Part shown: positions 27,167 to 35,861 of the stretch, in pieces
How positions within the stretch are numbered: the first letter of the stretch is position 1
Layout: each line of letters starts with the position of its first letter
From: a virus
Virus record (IMG/VR): IMGVR_UViG_3300027734_002590
Coordinates: 1-64,000 of that record
Strand: one strand, 5' to 3'
DNA length: 64,000 bases
The notes under the pieces: generated by a model
The model's input: only the letters and a program-made list of their open reading frames with translations
Database searches by the model: none
Told to the model about the DNA's origin: nothing
Made by a program: the position numbers and the translations under genes

Positions 27167-27757
27167 TTATTCGTGCTTGCTTACGATCTGATCAACGAGA
27201 CCGTAATCGAACGCTTCTTCTGCACTCATAAAGGTATCTCGATCCATATCGCGCTCGAAATCTTCGTAAGTTTTACCCTTACTATTGTGTTTAACATACA
27301 ATTCTGTAAGGATCTGTTTCATTTTTGTGATTTCTTTATACTGGATCTCGATGTCGCTTTGCATACCTCGAGCCCCGCCACTTGGTTGGTGAATCATGTG
27401 ACGGGCATAGGGCAACATATAGCGTTTTCCGGCACTCCCTGCCTGAGCAAGAAAACTACCCATAGAACACGCTTGCCCCATAACGTAGGTAGCAATATCG
27501 CATTTTACAAACTGCATAACATCATAAATGCTCATTCCAGCAGTGATAACTCCGCCTGGACTATTAATATAAAAATTAATGTCTTTATCAGGATCTTCGC
27601 TTTCGAGAAAAAGCATTTGTGCTACAATTAAGTTAGCACTATTATCTTCTACAGGTCCATTTAAAAATACAATTCGTTCTTTTAGCAAACGACTATAAAT
27701 GTCATAGGCACGCTCACCCTGACTAGTCTTTTCAACAACCATTGGAACTAAATTCAT
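27167..27757 (-). CDS. clpP: ClpP serine protease subunit
   Basis: 196 residues from the ATG at 27757 (GAGGAAA 9 nt upstream). Catalytic triad in place: Ser98 in GQACSMGS, His123 in HMIHQPSGG, Asp172 in MDRDTFMS. Full ClpP length, without the long propeptide. It could form mixed barrels with host ClpP or redirect ClpX/ClpA. No Clp ATPase is seen in the window. Phage ClpP proteins are known and some act as prohead-type proteases, but a virion gene cluster is not adjacent. Confidence 0.93.
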   Translation of the reverse strand: MNLVPMVVEKTSQGERAYDIYSRLLKERIVFLNGPVEDNSANLIVAQMLFLESEDPDKDINFYINSPGGVITAGMSIYDVMQFVKCDIATYVMGQACSMGSFLAQAGSAGKRYMLPYARHMIHQPSGGARGMQSDIEIQYKEITKMKQILTELYVKHNSKGKTYEDFERDMDRDTFMSAEEAFDYGLVDQIVSKHE

Positions 27758-28323
27758 TATTTGATTTCCTCTTGTTCTTCTAACCATTTGTGAGCATCTT
27801 CTTTTGTAAGGCGCCCAGCTTCTACTTCTTTAATTGCTTGACGCAATGCATCTTCAACAAACTCGTTAAAGGTCATGTCACGTTCGTGTGCCATTTTCAT
27901 GTATGTTAGTAATTCTTCATCTGTAAAATTAACTGGCATACTTACTCGAGTATCGTAATCTTCACCAGCCGCAATAGCCAAACACTTTTGAATAAAGTCG
28001 TCATCTACATCTAAATCAACATAGTCGACATCGTCCCATGCCATGTTCTTATCACCACCACGACGTTTGGCTTCTTTTTTCATTTTCTTACGGAAGTCTT
28101 CATTTACCATACGATAAGCACGTTGATGTAGATAGTCGTGAGCTTGTACTTCATAAACTACCTGTGTTTTAGTGTCGAACAAAATAGTAAAGCTATGGCC
28201 ATCGTGGTCGCCGTTCCAGCTGTCTAACTGATAAGCATCGTGTCCATAACATTGCCAACCGTAGTCACTACCTTCTGTAATGCGGTAGCCAACTAGTTCC
28301 ATCCATTCTTTCATTGTAATCAT
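27757..28323 (-). CDS. Unknown protein with C-terminal ribbon-helix-helix-like region
   Basis: 188 residues. The first 110 residues have no recognised family ([12 protein letters not shown], a central Asp-rich [13 protein letters not shown]). Residues about 128-170 ([20 protein letters not shown]...[15 protein letters not shown]) look like an Arc/CopG ribbon-helix-helix DNA-binding unit. A regulator is possible. Overlaps the upstream 55-residue gene by 4 nt (ATGA). Confidence 0.7.
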   Translation of the reverse strand: MITMKEWMELVGYRITEGSDYGWQCYGHDAYQLDSWNGDHDGHSFTILFDTKTQVVYEVQAHDYLHQRAYRMVNEDFRKKMKKEAKRRGGDKNMAWDDVDYVDLDVDDDFIQKCLAIAAGEDYDTRVSMPVNFTDEELLTYMKMAHERDMTFNEFVEDALRQAIKEVEAGRLTKEDAHKWLEEQEEIK

Positions 28324-28487
28324 TTTTCTTCCTTACGTTTAATAGTCCAAGTGCCGTTTTTGTTATCGATCCATTCAATGACGTCGCCTTCTTTCCACCC
28401 TAGCTCTTCACAAGCTTCACTCAAGTCGATCATCAGTTCGCCGTTATCGTCCTCAACAATAGTTTTAATCCAATGGTATCTACTCAT
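28320..28487 (-). CDS. Small AbrB-like protein
   Basis: 55 residues, start MSRYHWIKTIVEDD, with LGWKEGDVIEWIDNKNGTWTIK resembling SpoVT/AbrB swapped-hairpin DNA-binding domains of small phage proteins. Stop and next start overlap as ATGA with the ribbon-helix-helix gene, so the two may act together. Confidence 0.7.
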   Translation of the reverse strand: MSRYHWIKTIVEDDNGELMIDLSEACEELGWKEGDVIEWIDNKNGTWTIKRKEEK

Positions 28488-28495
28488 GCTAGTCC

Positions 28496-28894
28496 TTACT
28501 TTGTTCTTTCTGCTAACTCTTTATAACCTGCCCAACTTGGGTGAATTCCGTCTGCTTGCAAACGGGTCATTGGCAATACTGTGTCGCCATTTTCTGCCGC
28601 CACCTTACGAACCATTTCTTGGATGTCTGGTTTGATAGCGGGCAAAATCCAATAGACTCTATCAGCTTTGGTTAGCTCTCGAATAGTACGCAACTCTGAT
28701 AAGGTTTTAACATACTTGTGATCGTTTGATCCTAGACTGATGATAACATTCTTAGCAATGTAAGGGCTTTTGCCCACATTGGCGTTTAACCATTGGTAAC
28801 TGTTAATACCGCCTTTGGAATATGAAACACATTCCTGTCGCACTTGGGCTGTGCCTACTGCAATACTGTCACCCATAATTAAACAATCAAGCAT
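28496..28894 (-). CDS. SGNH/GDSL-type hydrolase
   Basis: 132 residues. Block I GDSIA (Ser10), block III LGSND and block V DGIHPSWAGY are all present, giving the Ser-His-Asp site. Shorter than most esterases of this family but resembling small phage SGNH proteins. Substrate (acyl ester on sugar or lipid) unknown. Overlaps the glycosylase gene by 16 nt. Confidence 0.8.
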   Translation of the reverse strand: MLDCLIMGDSIAVGTAQVRQECVSYSKGGINSYQWLNANVGKSPYIAKNVIISLGSNDHKYVKTLSELRTIRELTKADRVYWILPAIKPDIQEMVRKVAAENGDTVLPMTRLQADGIHPSWAGYKELAERTK

Positions 28895-29292
28895 ACTTCC
28901 TCCTCTAGATAACGTTTTAATTCTTTGTCAGTTGGTTCTACTGAGTAGTTCTGCTTGAAGAATATTTCGTAGCTGTCACTACCGTACTTTCCAATACCGT
29001 ATAATTCTGTAGCATCATTGCCGTTCCACGTGAGATAGTCACGACTCATACCTACTAACCGCTTGTATCTAACATTGGTCATGCCTAACGGTGCTAATAT
29101 GCTTTTAACAAATTCTTCATCAGCCGCGATTAATGCGTGTGGGGTAGGGAACCAATAGAGGAATTCTGGTAGGGTATGCTTAACTGGTTTACGTCCAGTT
29201 TGATTAAGCATAATAACCCCAACCATGTGTTCCCAACTATTATCGATCTGTTGTTGGACCATTAGGTCATCACGCAACGGTTTAAACATCAT
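28879..29292 (-). CDS. HhH-GPD DNA glycosylase, MBD4-like
   Basis: 137 residues from the ATG at 29292, which overlaps the stop of the upstream gene. The order WEHMVGVIMLNQTG, LAPLGMTNVRYKRL, ELYGIGKYGSDSYEIF (helix-hairpin-helix) and VEPTDKELKRY follows the catalytic domain of MBD4/EndoIII-type glycosylases; the Asp in PTDKEL is in the place of the catalytic Asp. It lacks the Fe-S cluster Cys of EndoIII. Expected role: removing T or U from mismatches with G. Confidence 0.8.
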   Translation of the reverse strand: MMFKPLRDDLMVQQQIDNSWEHMVGVIMLNQTGRKPVKHTLPEFLYWFPTPHALIAADEEFVKSILAPLGMTNVRYKRLVGMSRDYLTWNGNDATELYGIGKYGSDSYEIFFKQNYSVEPTDKELKRYLEEEVCLIV

Positions 29293-29542
29293 TCTTTCCC
29301 AAGTCGTATTCTTTAACCATTTTGTAAAGGGGATCAAACGCTTCCCCTCTACGTTCTATAATGTCCGGACGACTATCTGCCAACATGCTCAAATAGTATT
29401 CATCTGGAAAATGCCGCAACACTCCTAGTGCCCTGCGTCGAATGTCTTTTGGAACTCGAGGAGTTTTCCTTGAATCAAGCAAATCTTCGCATAAGCTCTT
29501 AGCATACATTATAGCACGATAACGTTCATCGGGCAATGTCAT
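29282..29542 (-). CDS. BPSL0761-family protein
   Basis: 86 residues; opening TLPDERYRAIMYAK and the middle TPRVPKDIRRRALGVLRHFPDEYYL match the BPSL0761 family of small bacterial proteins of unknown function, mostly proteobacterial. Overlaps both neighbours. May have been acquired from a host. Confidence 0.75.
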   Translation of the reverse strand: MTLPDERYRAIMYAKSLCEDLLDSRKTPRVPKDIRRRALGVLRHFPDEYYLSMLADSRPDIIERRGEAFDPLYKMVKEYDLGKNDV

Positions 29543-30105
29543 TCTTCCTCCGGAGTATTATAATCTTGTCCGCCGTGTTCTGGACAAGCAGTTTTAACCC
29601 AACTACCACCAGTACTAGTACCCGGCTTGCCGCAAGTTTCACAAGTGATGCCTGACATTGATTCAGCCATGCTAACAAGTCCGCTGATATAGTCATCACC
29701 ACCTGAGTAGTAAAAACGTAGTGTACCAAACTTTTCCTTAACCTGATCCAAGGTTACTTGCGGGATAGGTTCTGGAATTTCTCGTATCGGATCTTCAATA
29801 AGTTCTTGCTTACGCTTTTCTTTAAATTCTAAACCTATTAGATCCTTATATTCTTCATCAAACAGAGTAGAGTCGCCGGCTTTGAGTTGTTCAGCCATCT
29901 TGCGAAATTTGATAGCGACTTCACGCTGACGTTCCTTCCAATCAATGTGATGTTGGATATTACCCATAAGCTGATTTAGGATTTGAAACCAACCATCACC
30001 ACATTCAAAGCCCCAACACATACAAGTTTCTTTCATGTCCTTGTTACGGTTGACCATCATCTTTGGGTATACCTTACATAGGTATTCATCAAGTTCTTTT
30101 TTCAT
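29539..30105 (-). CDS. Conserved phage protein with CxxC pairs
   Basis: 188 residues from the ATG at 30105 (AGGAAAA upstream). Patterns CWGFECGDGWFQILNQL, VKEKFGTLRFYYSGGDD and TCETCGKPG recur in a widespread phage/prophage hypothetical family. The C-terminal Cys pairs may bind zinc. Function unknown. Confidence 0.7.
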   Translation of the reverse strand: MKKELDEYLCKVYPKMMVNRNKDMKETCMCWGFECGDGWFQILNQLMGNIQHHIDWKERQREVAIKFRKMAEQLKAGDSTLFDEEYKDLIGLEFKEKRKQELIEDPIREIPEPIPQVTLDQVKEKFGTLRFYYSGGDDYISGLVSMAESMSGITCETCGKPGTSTGGSWVKTACPEHGGQDYNTPEEE

Positions 30106-30112
30106 AATTTTC

Positions 30113-30331
30113 CTAGTCGTATGCCACACCGGGCATCTGTTTCTTACCTTCCCAATGGTCACGAGTTACACACAACCCCTTATGCCTTACGTGTAACGGA
30201 TGATCTAAATTGGGTAGTTGTACTCTAACTGATTCACATGATTTCTTAGATTCAAATTTTACAGTTTCTTTGCCTATGAAATCTCCACCCGGGCTATACA
30301 TAGCAACAATTAAAATCCAAGAATATGTCAT
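30113..30331 (-). CDS. Small hypothetical protein
   Basis: 72 residues with a hydrophobic N-terminus (MTYSWILIVAMYS) and a body with two Cys and several His. Might be membrane-associated or secreted. Overlaps the upstream stop by 4 nt. Confidence 0.65.
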   Translation of the reverse strand: MTYSWILIVAMYSPGGDFIGKETVKFESKKSCESVRVQLPNLDHPLHVRHKGLCVTRDHWEGKKQMPGVAYD

Positions 30332-30687
30332 GTTTTTACATCCCCAGTTACAAGTTTACTTTGTTTAATAGTTCGCATTAGATTTTTATTGCGTTCTTTC
30401 TGTTCTGCGGCTTCACGTTTCTTTTCATCACCTAACTTTAACATCATGTCGTAGTTGCGAGCCCATTCTACACCGTGTAGCCAAGTTTCCAAACCTTCTA
30501 GGCTACCGATAAACAGTTCAGCATCACGTGAGTAAATTGGCAAGGCATCTGCATCTTTCGGAACAAGGCTAAGGCTTTGTTCTTGGCGTTCCCAATCACC
30601 GTGCTTGGGCTGTTTGAATTTGAATCCAAGTTTGTCAACTTTTTCTTCAATCCGTTTGATTCTTTGAATAGTGTTCCAGCCGCTCAT
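30328..30687 (-). CDS. Hypothetical protein
   Basis: 119 residues, charged and helical, rich in Lys/Glu at the end. No family recognised. Overlaps both neighbours by 4 nt. Confidence 0.65.
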   Translation of the reverse strand: MSGWNTIQRIKRIEEKVDKLGFKFKQPKHGDWERQEQSLSLVPKDADALPIYSRDAELFIGSLEGLETWLHGVEWARNYDMMLKLGDEKKREAAEQKERNKNLMRTIKQSKLVTGDVKT

Positions 30688-30938
30688 TTTATTGTGTCCT
30701 CTGTTGTTATGAAATCATTGATGATTAAATTCAATGCTTCGATCCTGCGTATGTTGCCTGTTACATCTTCAGGGTGCAACCACACACCGTCTGGATTATC
30801 TTCAGTCTTGGGATTCTTCTTCCACTGTGCCAATTCTTTCTTGAGATAGGCACGATAGTCTTTTAAGTTAAGACTGGTAATACGATCAGCAGTTTCGCCG
30901 TCAATCCATTGATAGGGTTTATGCGTTGCTTTGCTCAT
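30684..30938 (-). CDS. Hypothetical protein
   Basis: 84 residues, no family recognised. Overlaps the upstream gene by 20 nt and the next by 4 nt, as part of the run of small genes at 29-33 kb. Confidence 0.65.
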   Translation of the reverse strand: MSKATHKPYQWIDGETADRITSLNLKDYRAYLKKELAQWKKNPKTEDNPDGVWLHPEDVTGNIRRIEALNLIINDFITTEDTIK

Positions 30939-31392
30939 AGTGTTCTTTCGTTAGTTCACACAACATTAAAAAGTGTTCGTAAGCCTTACGAACTGTTTCG
31001 TTTTTTAACAACTTTTCTGCTTCTACAGCCATAGCGTTAACCCCTTCTTCGGCAATCTCCCTAGCACTGGGTATTTCGATGTAGTATCGATCATTGCCAA
31101 ATGCCTTGGCTAAATTTTCCCAAGCCTTCTTTTGCTTTTCAGTAATGGGTTTATTATGCGGACGCATTTCACTAGCCTTTTGTATAGCTCTGCTCATAGC
31201 ATCTTCGGCAACACGACCTGCGGCAATCATAGGAGCGTAAGCAGGAGTAATGTTGAATCTGCGGCTAGACCCGCCTGGATACACTTGTACTAGGTGAGTG
31301 CCTTTTGAAAAGCTATCGCAAAATTCAGGACTGTAGGTACTGTGTGGTACATACCTGCGACCTTTTTTAACATAAAAAATTGTTTCACTCAC
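30919..31392 (-). CDS. Hypothetical protein
   Basis: 157 residues. The N-terminal half is beta-like (FYVKKGRRYVPHSTY), the second half helical and acidic. I recall similar proteins from T4-like phages, function unknown. Confidence 0.7.
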   Translation of the reverse strand: MSETIFYVKKGRRYVPHSTYSPEFCDSFSKGTHLVQVYPGGSSRRFNITPAYAPMIAAGRVAEDAMSRAIQKASEMRPHNKPITEKQKKAWENLAKAFGNDRYYIEIPSAREIAEEGVNAMAVEAEKLLKNETVRKAYEHFLMLCELTKEHYEQSNA

Positions 31393-31595
31393 TTTTGTTC
31401 CATTCTTTGTTTACGACACATTTCTCTCATTGCTGTGGTAAAATCTGGACTGATTTCCGCTATACTACAATTATACACTCTTTCAGATCCTTCTGCAAGG
31501 GTATTTCCAAGATAAATTAAACTAGACATTGCCAAGAATAAAAACATCAAAGACACTACCATAATCACATGTATTTTCAAATCACTTTTGGTCAT
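31389..31595 (-). CDS. Small single-span membrane protein
   Basis: 68 residues; hydrophobic segment at about 9-29, then a short polar tail with two Cys. Overlaps neighbours by 4-14 nt. No family recognised. Confidence 0.65.
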   Translation of the reverse strand: MTKSDLKIHVIMVVSLMFLFLAMSSLIYLGNTLAEGSERVYNCSIAEISPDFTTAMREMCRKQRMEQK

Positions 31596-31860
31596 AAATT
31601 TCCCATCCGTCTTTTTCGTAATTCCAATGTCTAGTATCGTAAATTTGGAACTCTACAGCATATCCGAATAAGCCGATTGTTAAAAGAAAGCCAGCATGGT
31701 CGCCTTTGAAGGTTAAGTGGGTCTCAACATCAACTAGATAATGTGTACGATATCCGTTGAATTCCCAAGCCTTGTGTTTTGGTAACAGGCCGTTTTTGAA
31801 CCAAATGATACTCCACCGATCACTCCATGGATTGTTAATTGTAAAATTAAAGTTAATCAT
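31582..31860 (-). CDS. Hypothetical protein, aromatic-rich
   Basis: 92 residues, beta-type with many Trp, Tyr and Phe (NNPWSDRWSIIWFKNG...LTIGLFGYAVEFQIYD). No family recognised. ATGA overlap with the next upstream gene. Confidence 0.65.
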   Translation of the reverse strand: MINFNFTINNPWSDRWSIIWFKNGLLPKHKAWEFNGYRTHYLVDVETHLTFKGDHAGFLLTIGLFGYAVEFQIYDTRHWNYEKDGWEIYDQK

Positions 31861-32105
31861 TCTTCAACTCCTAGATAAAAAGGCACTATGCCATATTTGC
31901 CAATGCTTTCAGGATAGTGATAAAATATACCAATGGCGGGAACAACACCACCCCATGGTTCTTGTCCTGGATATTGTAGCTCAAGATAAAACGGAAACAA
32001 TGGAAAGAGTTTGTCTGCGTCCTTTTCGTCATCACGAGGCATTTCAAAGTTGCCGGGACCAAAGATGAATCTATATCGCTTGCTAATATATCCGTATGGT
32101 GTCAT
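31857..32105 (-). CDS. Hypothetical protein
   Basis: 82 residues, rich in Pro, Gly and aromatics. Overlaps both neighbours by 4 nt. Ends GVEE as does the next upstream gene product, though the rest is unrelated. Confidence 0.6.
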   Translation of the reverse strand: MTPYGYISKRYRFIFGPGNFEMPRDDEKDADKLFPLFPFYLELQYPGQEPWGGVVPAIGIFYHYPESIGKYGIVPFYLGVEE

Positions 32106-32365
32106 TCTTCAACTCCGAAAAATTGTTTGATACCCTTGCTGGCATCGTTCACTGCCAACGCATATCCATAGTCTCGATCATGCCAATATTTCTGTTCTTC
32201 GTGTAGGCATTCTTTCTGCTCGTCCACAATAGTGATACATTCCCGCACAATCAACTCGGCGAACTTTTCTATATCAAAGTTGTGATCGTGCATGAACCTT
32301 TTTGACTCATACACCTGATGCCATGCCCCGCATTCAAGTGCAAGTTTTTCAATTTGGGAGTTCAT
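32102..32365 (-). CDS. Hypothetical protein
   Basis: 87 residues, helical, with KFAELIVRECITIVDEQ, a pattern common in small phage proteins. Function unknown. Confidence 0.65.
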   Translation of the reverse strand: MNSQIEKLALECGAWHQVYESKRFMHDHNFDIEKFAELIVRECITIVDEQKECLHEEQKYWHDRDYGYALAVNDASKGIKQFFGVEE

Positions 32366-32489
32366 GTTGTACCTTCACTAATGGTCCTCTTACTTCACGG
32401 GACGGATGTGGTCTAGGAAAACCAGTCAAGTTAATGTACAATGCTATCATCATACAGATGATGACTATTGCATCAACTTTAGATTTCAT
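32349..32489 (-). CDS. Small membrane protein
   Basis: 46 residues from the ATG at 32489, which overlaps the previous stop as ATGA. One hydrophobic segment (about 5-20) and a basic tail. Overlaps the next gene by 17 nt. Confidence 0.55.
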   Translation of the reverse strand: MKSKVDAIVIICMMIALYINLTGFPRPHPSREVRGPLVKVQHELPN

Positions 32490-32587
32490 TCTTCGTGCTT
32501 TCTGATTAAAATAGAAATGGTCGAAATAATAAGCACAGCACCTGCTATCCAGCAAAGTCCTTTTACTATTTCAATTATCACTATCAT
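32486..32587 (-). CDS. Very small membrane protein
   Basis: 33 residues, almost entirely hydrophobic (IVIIEIVKGLCWIAGAVLIIS) with a short RKHEE tail. Starts inside the end of the upstream gene and overlaps the next by 4 nt; the tight coupling supports it being real. Confidence 0.5.
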   Translation of the reverse strand: MIVIIEIVKGLCWIAGAVLIISTISILIRKHEE

Positions 32588-32768
32588 CCTCTAGATTGAT
32601 ATCAGCATCGCCTGCCTTAGTAGCCGGCGGTCTGCCTGCCTTTTTAGCACCCCATGGGCTTGTAGGAACAGCACCTTCAACACGACCGCTTTCACGATAT
32701 GCGGCGTACTGTATCTTTCCGCCGTTGGCCAGGAACTCTGCCACAGCCTTATTATGTTCTTCGCTCAT
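32571..32768 (-). CDS. Hypothetical protein
   Basis: 65 residues with an AVAEFLANGGKIQ opening and an AGRPP motif (AT-hook-like core GRP) near residue 46. Similar small proteins are common in phages. Acidic end. Function unknown. Confidence 0.65.
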   Translation of the reverse strand: MSEEHNKAVAEFLANGGKIQYAAYRESGRVEGAVPTSPWGAKKAGRPPATKAGDADINLEDDSDN

Positions 32769-33973
32769 TTAAACACCTTTAAAATCATTGTCTCTGCATT
32801 AAGGCGGCCGTTAAGATTAACTTCGGTTGCCTTAATGTTCTTAAACCAAGTTTCGACTCGCTTGTTAGTATTTTGCTCTTTGAACTCACGCAGTTGGAGT
32901 TCGGGTTTACGTAAAGTTTTCTGCGTAGACTTGTCTGTAAAGTTAGTAATAGTCGTACCCTTAACAGCAAGACCAGCACTACTAAGTGAAGTATAAATGC
33001 CAATCTTACGAGTCTTAGTGTTATAGACAACAGCACCTTGAGCTCCAACAATCTGCGCAGGAGGCACTGACGTTACACCCAATTTATCATCAGTTGCTTT
33101 AAACTTGAGCTTCTTAACCAAGTCCTCTGCGGGCTTAACTTTCTTAGCACGGGGAGCCTTGTTCAACTTAGCTTCGCCTACAATTTGATCACAGGCACTC
33201 ATGATACCTAACAAGAAATCATGCAATTTCTTAATGTTCTTTTTGCTAACGTGTTCATATGCTTCTGCCAACTGTTCATCACAGTCTTTAGTTTGCACTT
33301 CTTCAATCTCTGCAAGCATACGTTCATAAAAACTTTTAACCATACGTGAATGGGCGGGCTTAACACCTTTGCCACGTAACAGGCTAATTGTTTTAAATGC
33401 TTTTGGGTCAAATGCATCTGGATCCATGATCCATTCGTCGATAGCATAGTCCAATTCTTCGCACATCTGTCCAGCCGCATCACGCAGACGCTCTTGGATA
33501 GTTGGAACATAAACAACGGGCTTTGCGGCCACTACTGCTTTTACGTCGTCCTCGTCCTCGTCGTCTTTGCCTTCGTTGATAATCTTAGCAATAGAATCTT
33601 TAAGCCACGCTACGGTGTCACGACCTTCATTCCAGTCTGCACGTTGTCCTGGCATGCCTTTGAGCAAACTGGCCGCAATAGCACCCACTGTAGGTGAGCA
33701 ACGATTATCTTTGGTTTTCTTAAAACTTTGGATTTGTGCTTTGGTGTAATCATTACGAGCCATCCAATCGATAACCTTTGGCTTTAGTTCCTTACCAGAA
33801 CTTTCCAAACGATACCAAGTCATTGCATCACGGAACGCTTTGGCAAACTCGTCACCATTCATGGTTTCGACACCGTCCCATTTTGGACTGTGATCCTTTT
33901 TAGCGTTTGTGCGATGTGCAGTAACCTGTGCTTTGGTTACACGGGTCTTTTTTACTGGTGCTTTTGTTACCAT
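32765..33973 (-). CDS. Conserved phage protein of unknown function, basic N-terminus
   Basis: 402 residues. Lys/Thr/Ala-rich N-terminus (KAPVKKTRVTKA), a helical body with an acidic linker (EGKDDEDEDD) and a second half with a KAPRAKKVKPAEDL stretch. The composition suggests nucleic-acid contact. No catalytic motif seen. It has its own sigma70 promoter and an AAGGAG ribosome site, so it heads the 29-34 kb operon. Confidence 0.7.
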   Translation of the reverse strand: MVTKAPVKKTRVTKAQVTAHRTNAKKDHSPKWDGVETMNGDEFAKAFRDAMTWYRLESSGKELKPKVIDWMARNDYTKAQIQSFKKTKDNRCSPTVGAIAASLLKGMPGQRADWNEGRDTVAWLKDSIAKIINEGKDDEDEDDVKAVVAAKPVVYVPTIQERLRDAAGQMCEELDYAIDEWIMDPDAFDPKAFKTISLLRGKGVKPAHSRMVKSFYERMLAEIEEVQTKDCDEQLAEAYEHVSKKNIKKLHDFLLGIMSACDQIVGEAKLNKAPRAKKVKPAEDLVKKLKFKATDDKLGVTSVPPAQIVGAQGAVVYNTKTRKIGIYTSLSSAGLAVKGTTITNFTDKSTQKTLRKPELQLREFKEQNTNKRVETWFKNIKATEVNLNGRLNAETMILKVFK

Positions 33974-34004
33974 TTACCACTCCTTAGTGTTTCAATATGT
34001 ATAT

Positions 34005-34033
34005 ATTGTACAGTCTTTATTTGGTTTTGTCAA
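34005..34033 (-). promoter_or_regulatory. Sigma70 promoter of the 29-34 kb operon
   Basis: TTGACA (34028-34033), 17-bp spacer, TACAAT (34005-34010) on the minus strand; leader of about 25 nt with AAGGAG before the ATG at 33973. Confidence 0.8.
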
Positions 34034-34049
34034 TACCTTTTTTACCAAA

Positions 34050-34571
34050 TTATACAGATTTTTTGATTGACTGTAGGTATTCCAAAAATTGAATTTGTGT
34101 TTCGGCGCTCATATCGTTGAATTGATCCGCCGCTACTGCCCAACGCTCTTCATCTGTGTTTATGTTGCTTTTGCTAGTGTTCAACCTATGACAACGAATC
34201 CGCATATTTTCCGGAATGTTTTCGCCACCTTGCTCTTTTGGAATAATATGATCAAGATGTGGAAAATGCAACACCGCATCTGTTATGTTGTTTTTTCCAC
34301 GACCCCAATCATAATAGTACTCATTTATCCCGTCAGGAGACCATTTTACAGATTCCTGAAGATTATGTTCGATAAACCAATCTGCTTGTTCTTTCGTCCA
34401 TTTATATTTTGATTTGTAGTAACCATAAATTTCTAATTTGAACAACAGATAGGGGTCATCGTAGTTGTCGCAAAAATAATTATAAAGCTCTTGATTAAAA
34501 TAGGTGCCCTCTTCTTGTCCAGAAAAGAGCTCCCTACTTAAAATTGCCTTATTGATTTCCTCGCGGGTCAT
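34050..34571 (-). CDS. HNH-type nuclease-like protein
   Basis: 173 residues. The motif LDHIIPKEQGGEN...NMRIRCHRLNTSKSN at about 105-140 matches the beta-beta-alpha metal core of HNH endonucleases (DH, N, H). It overlaps the stop of the ParB-like gene by 4 nt, so both are translated together. May cut DNA or be a homing nuclease; target unknown. Confidence 0.75.
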   Translation of the reverse strand: MTREEINKAILSRELFSGQEEGTYFNQELYNYFCDNYDDPYLLFKLEIYGYYKSKYKWTKEQADWFIEHNLQESVKWSPDGINEYYYDWGRGKNNITDAVLHFPHLDHIIPKEQGGENIPENMRIRCHRLNTSKSNINTDEERWAVAADQFNDMSAETQIQFLEYLQSIKKSV

Positions 34572-35797
34572 GCTACCTTCAATGGTTTGCGTTTTGGAGG
34601 AGCCTTAAAGTCACCTAGGGTTTTTTCAATGTCTTCACCGCGATAATTGATTGGTGCCCAATTCTTTTCTGGATAACTTATCTTACAAAGTTTACCTATA
34701 CCTGCCGCTATTTTCCGAGGCTCTGGACATTCTAAGAAATGAGCGCCACGACCGCTTTCTAGATAATCTGTAAAAGCGGCTTTGATGTCAAGGTGCATTC
34801 CTGTTTTTTTAGGATCAGTGTACTTGTACAATAACGATTCCTGTATCGCCCAATCAAGTTCCATTGGATCGGTAAATGTACCGTTGTTTTCTTGTTCTTT
34901 CAAGAATTCAAAAACACCCCAACAATTACCAGTAGCTAGCGCCGCCTTAGGAAATACATTACAAATAATAGCAACACCTCGCTCATAAATGTCTTCGCCG
35001 TAGTGGCCGTAGTATGTTATCATATTACCGACGCCTGTACATTCCTTTGCTCCAACGTCTTTAGCAGGGACCTTCTCAATAAAGCGACTGCCGTATCGTG
35101 CATGGATATCAAAGATAGCTTCGCATCTAATATCAGAGTCAATTAAGTCTGTACGGTTTTCTGCTTTACGAACCTGATTACGTCTTACTTGAATGCGGAA
35201 CTCGTCAAACGGACTAGCTGATAATGTATGCAAGTTATCAGTGGCATACAAGTCTACGTCAACACTTTCTAATTCACTTTCTTGTCCTTCAAACGGAATC
35301 TCTGTAATGCCGATAATAATACAGGCAACAGTCCTATGTTGTGCATTATTAACATTAATTGTTCCGTCTTTAAGATATCTTGCTAGACCCATTAATACAT
35401 GATCTGGATTAAACGGAAATAAAATATCAGCTAACAAGTGTTGAAGTTTAATACCACGCTGAACAGAATTATTTTTGTAGAGTTTACTTACATGAAAATA
35501 ATGTGATGCATGACGACGCATTGCTCGATTTTGAATAGTTGTACACCAATCCAAGTCAACACCATTAAGTGCTTTCGACCGCTCAAGGATTAATAGGATC
35601 TTATTAACAATTTGATAAAAACTAGGACGAGGACCTAGATCGTCGGTAGAAACATATTCCGGAACCTGTGCAATAATTGCCTCAATTTCCTGTGTCGTAA
35701 ATTTGGAGATGTGTTTCCTTGAGCTTGTTGGGCCAAAAACTTTAATTAAGTCCTGTCCAAAATTAGCTCTAGGATCTGCGTGTTGATTAAATGCCAT
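34568..35797 (-). CDS. ParB-like domain protein paired with an HNH nuclease
   Basis: 409 residues. The segment GTINVNNAQHRTVACIIIGITEIP (about 150-175) resembles the nucleotide-binding core of ParB-like/Srx domains (DGxHRxxA). The remainder is helical with no recognised family. It heads a two-gene operon with its own sigma70 promoter and AGAAAGG ribosome site. Possibly a regulator or a CTP-dependent DNA-binding partner of the HNH protein. Confidence 0.6.
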   Translation of the reverse strand: MAFNQHADPRANFGQDLIKVFGPTSSRKHISKFTTQEIEAIIAQVPEYVSTDDLGPRPSFYQIVNKILLILERSKALNGVDLDWCTTIQNRAMRRHASHYFHVSKLYKNNSVQRGIKLQHLLADILFPFNPDHVLMGLARYLKDGTINVNNAQHRTVACIIIGITEIPFEGQESELESVDVDLYATDNLHTLSASPFDEFRIQVRRNQVRKAENRTDLIDSDIRCEAIFDIHARYGSRFIEKVPAKDVGAKECTGVGNMITYYGHYGEDIYERGVAIICNVFPKAALATGNCWGVFEFLKEQENNGTFTDPMELDWAIQESLLYKYTDPKKTGMHLDIKAAFTDYLESGRGAHFLECPEPRKIAAGIGKLCKISYPEKNWAPINYRGEDIEKTLGDFKAPPKRKPLKVA

Positions 35798-35832
35798 ACA
35801 AAATACCTTTCTGTGTGTTAATGTATGTATAT

Positions 35833-35861
35833 ATTATACAACCATTAAGTGGTTTTGTCAA
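35833..35861 (-). promoter_or_regulatory. Sigma70 promoter of the ParB-like/HNH pair
   Basis: TTGACA (35856-35861), 17-bp spacer, TATAAT (35833-35838), leader of about 30 nt. The layout and nearby bases closely match the promoter at 34005-34033. Confidence 0.85.
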
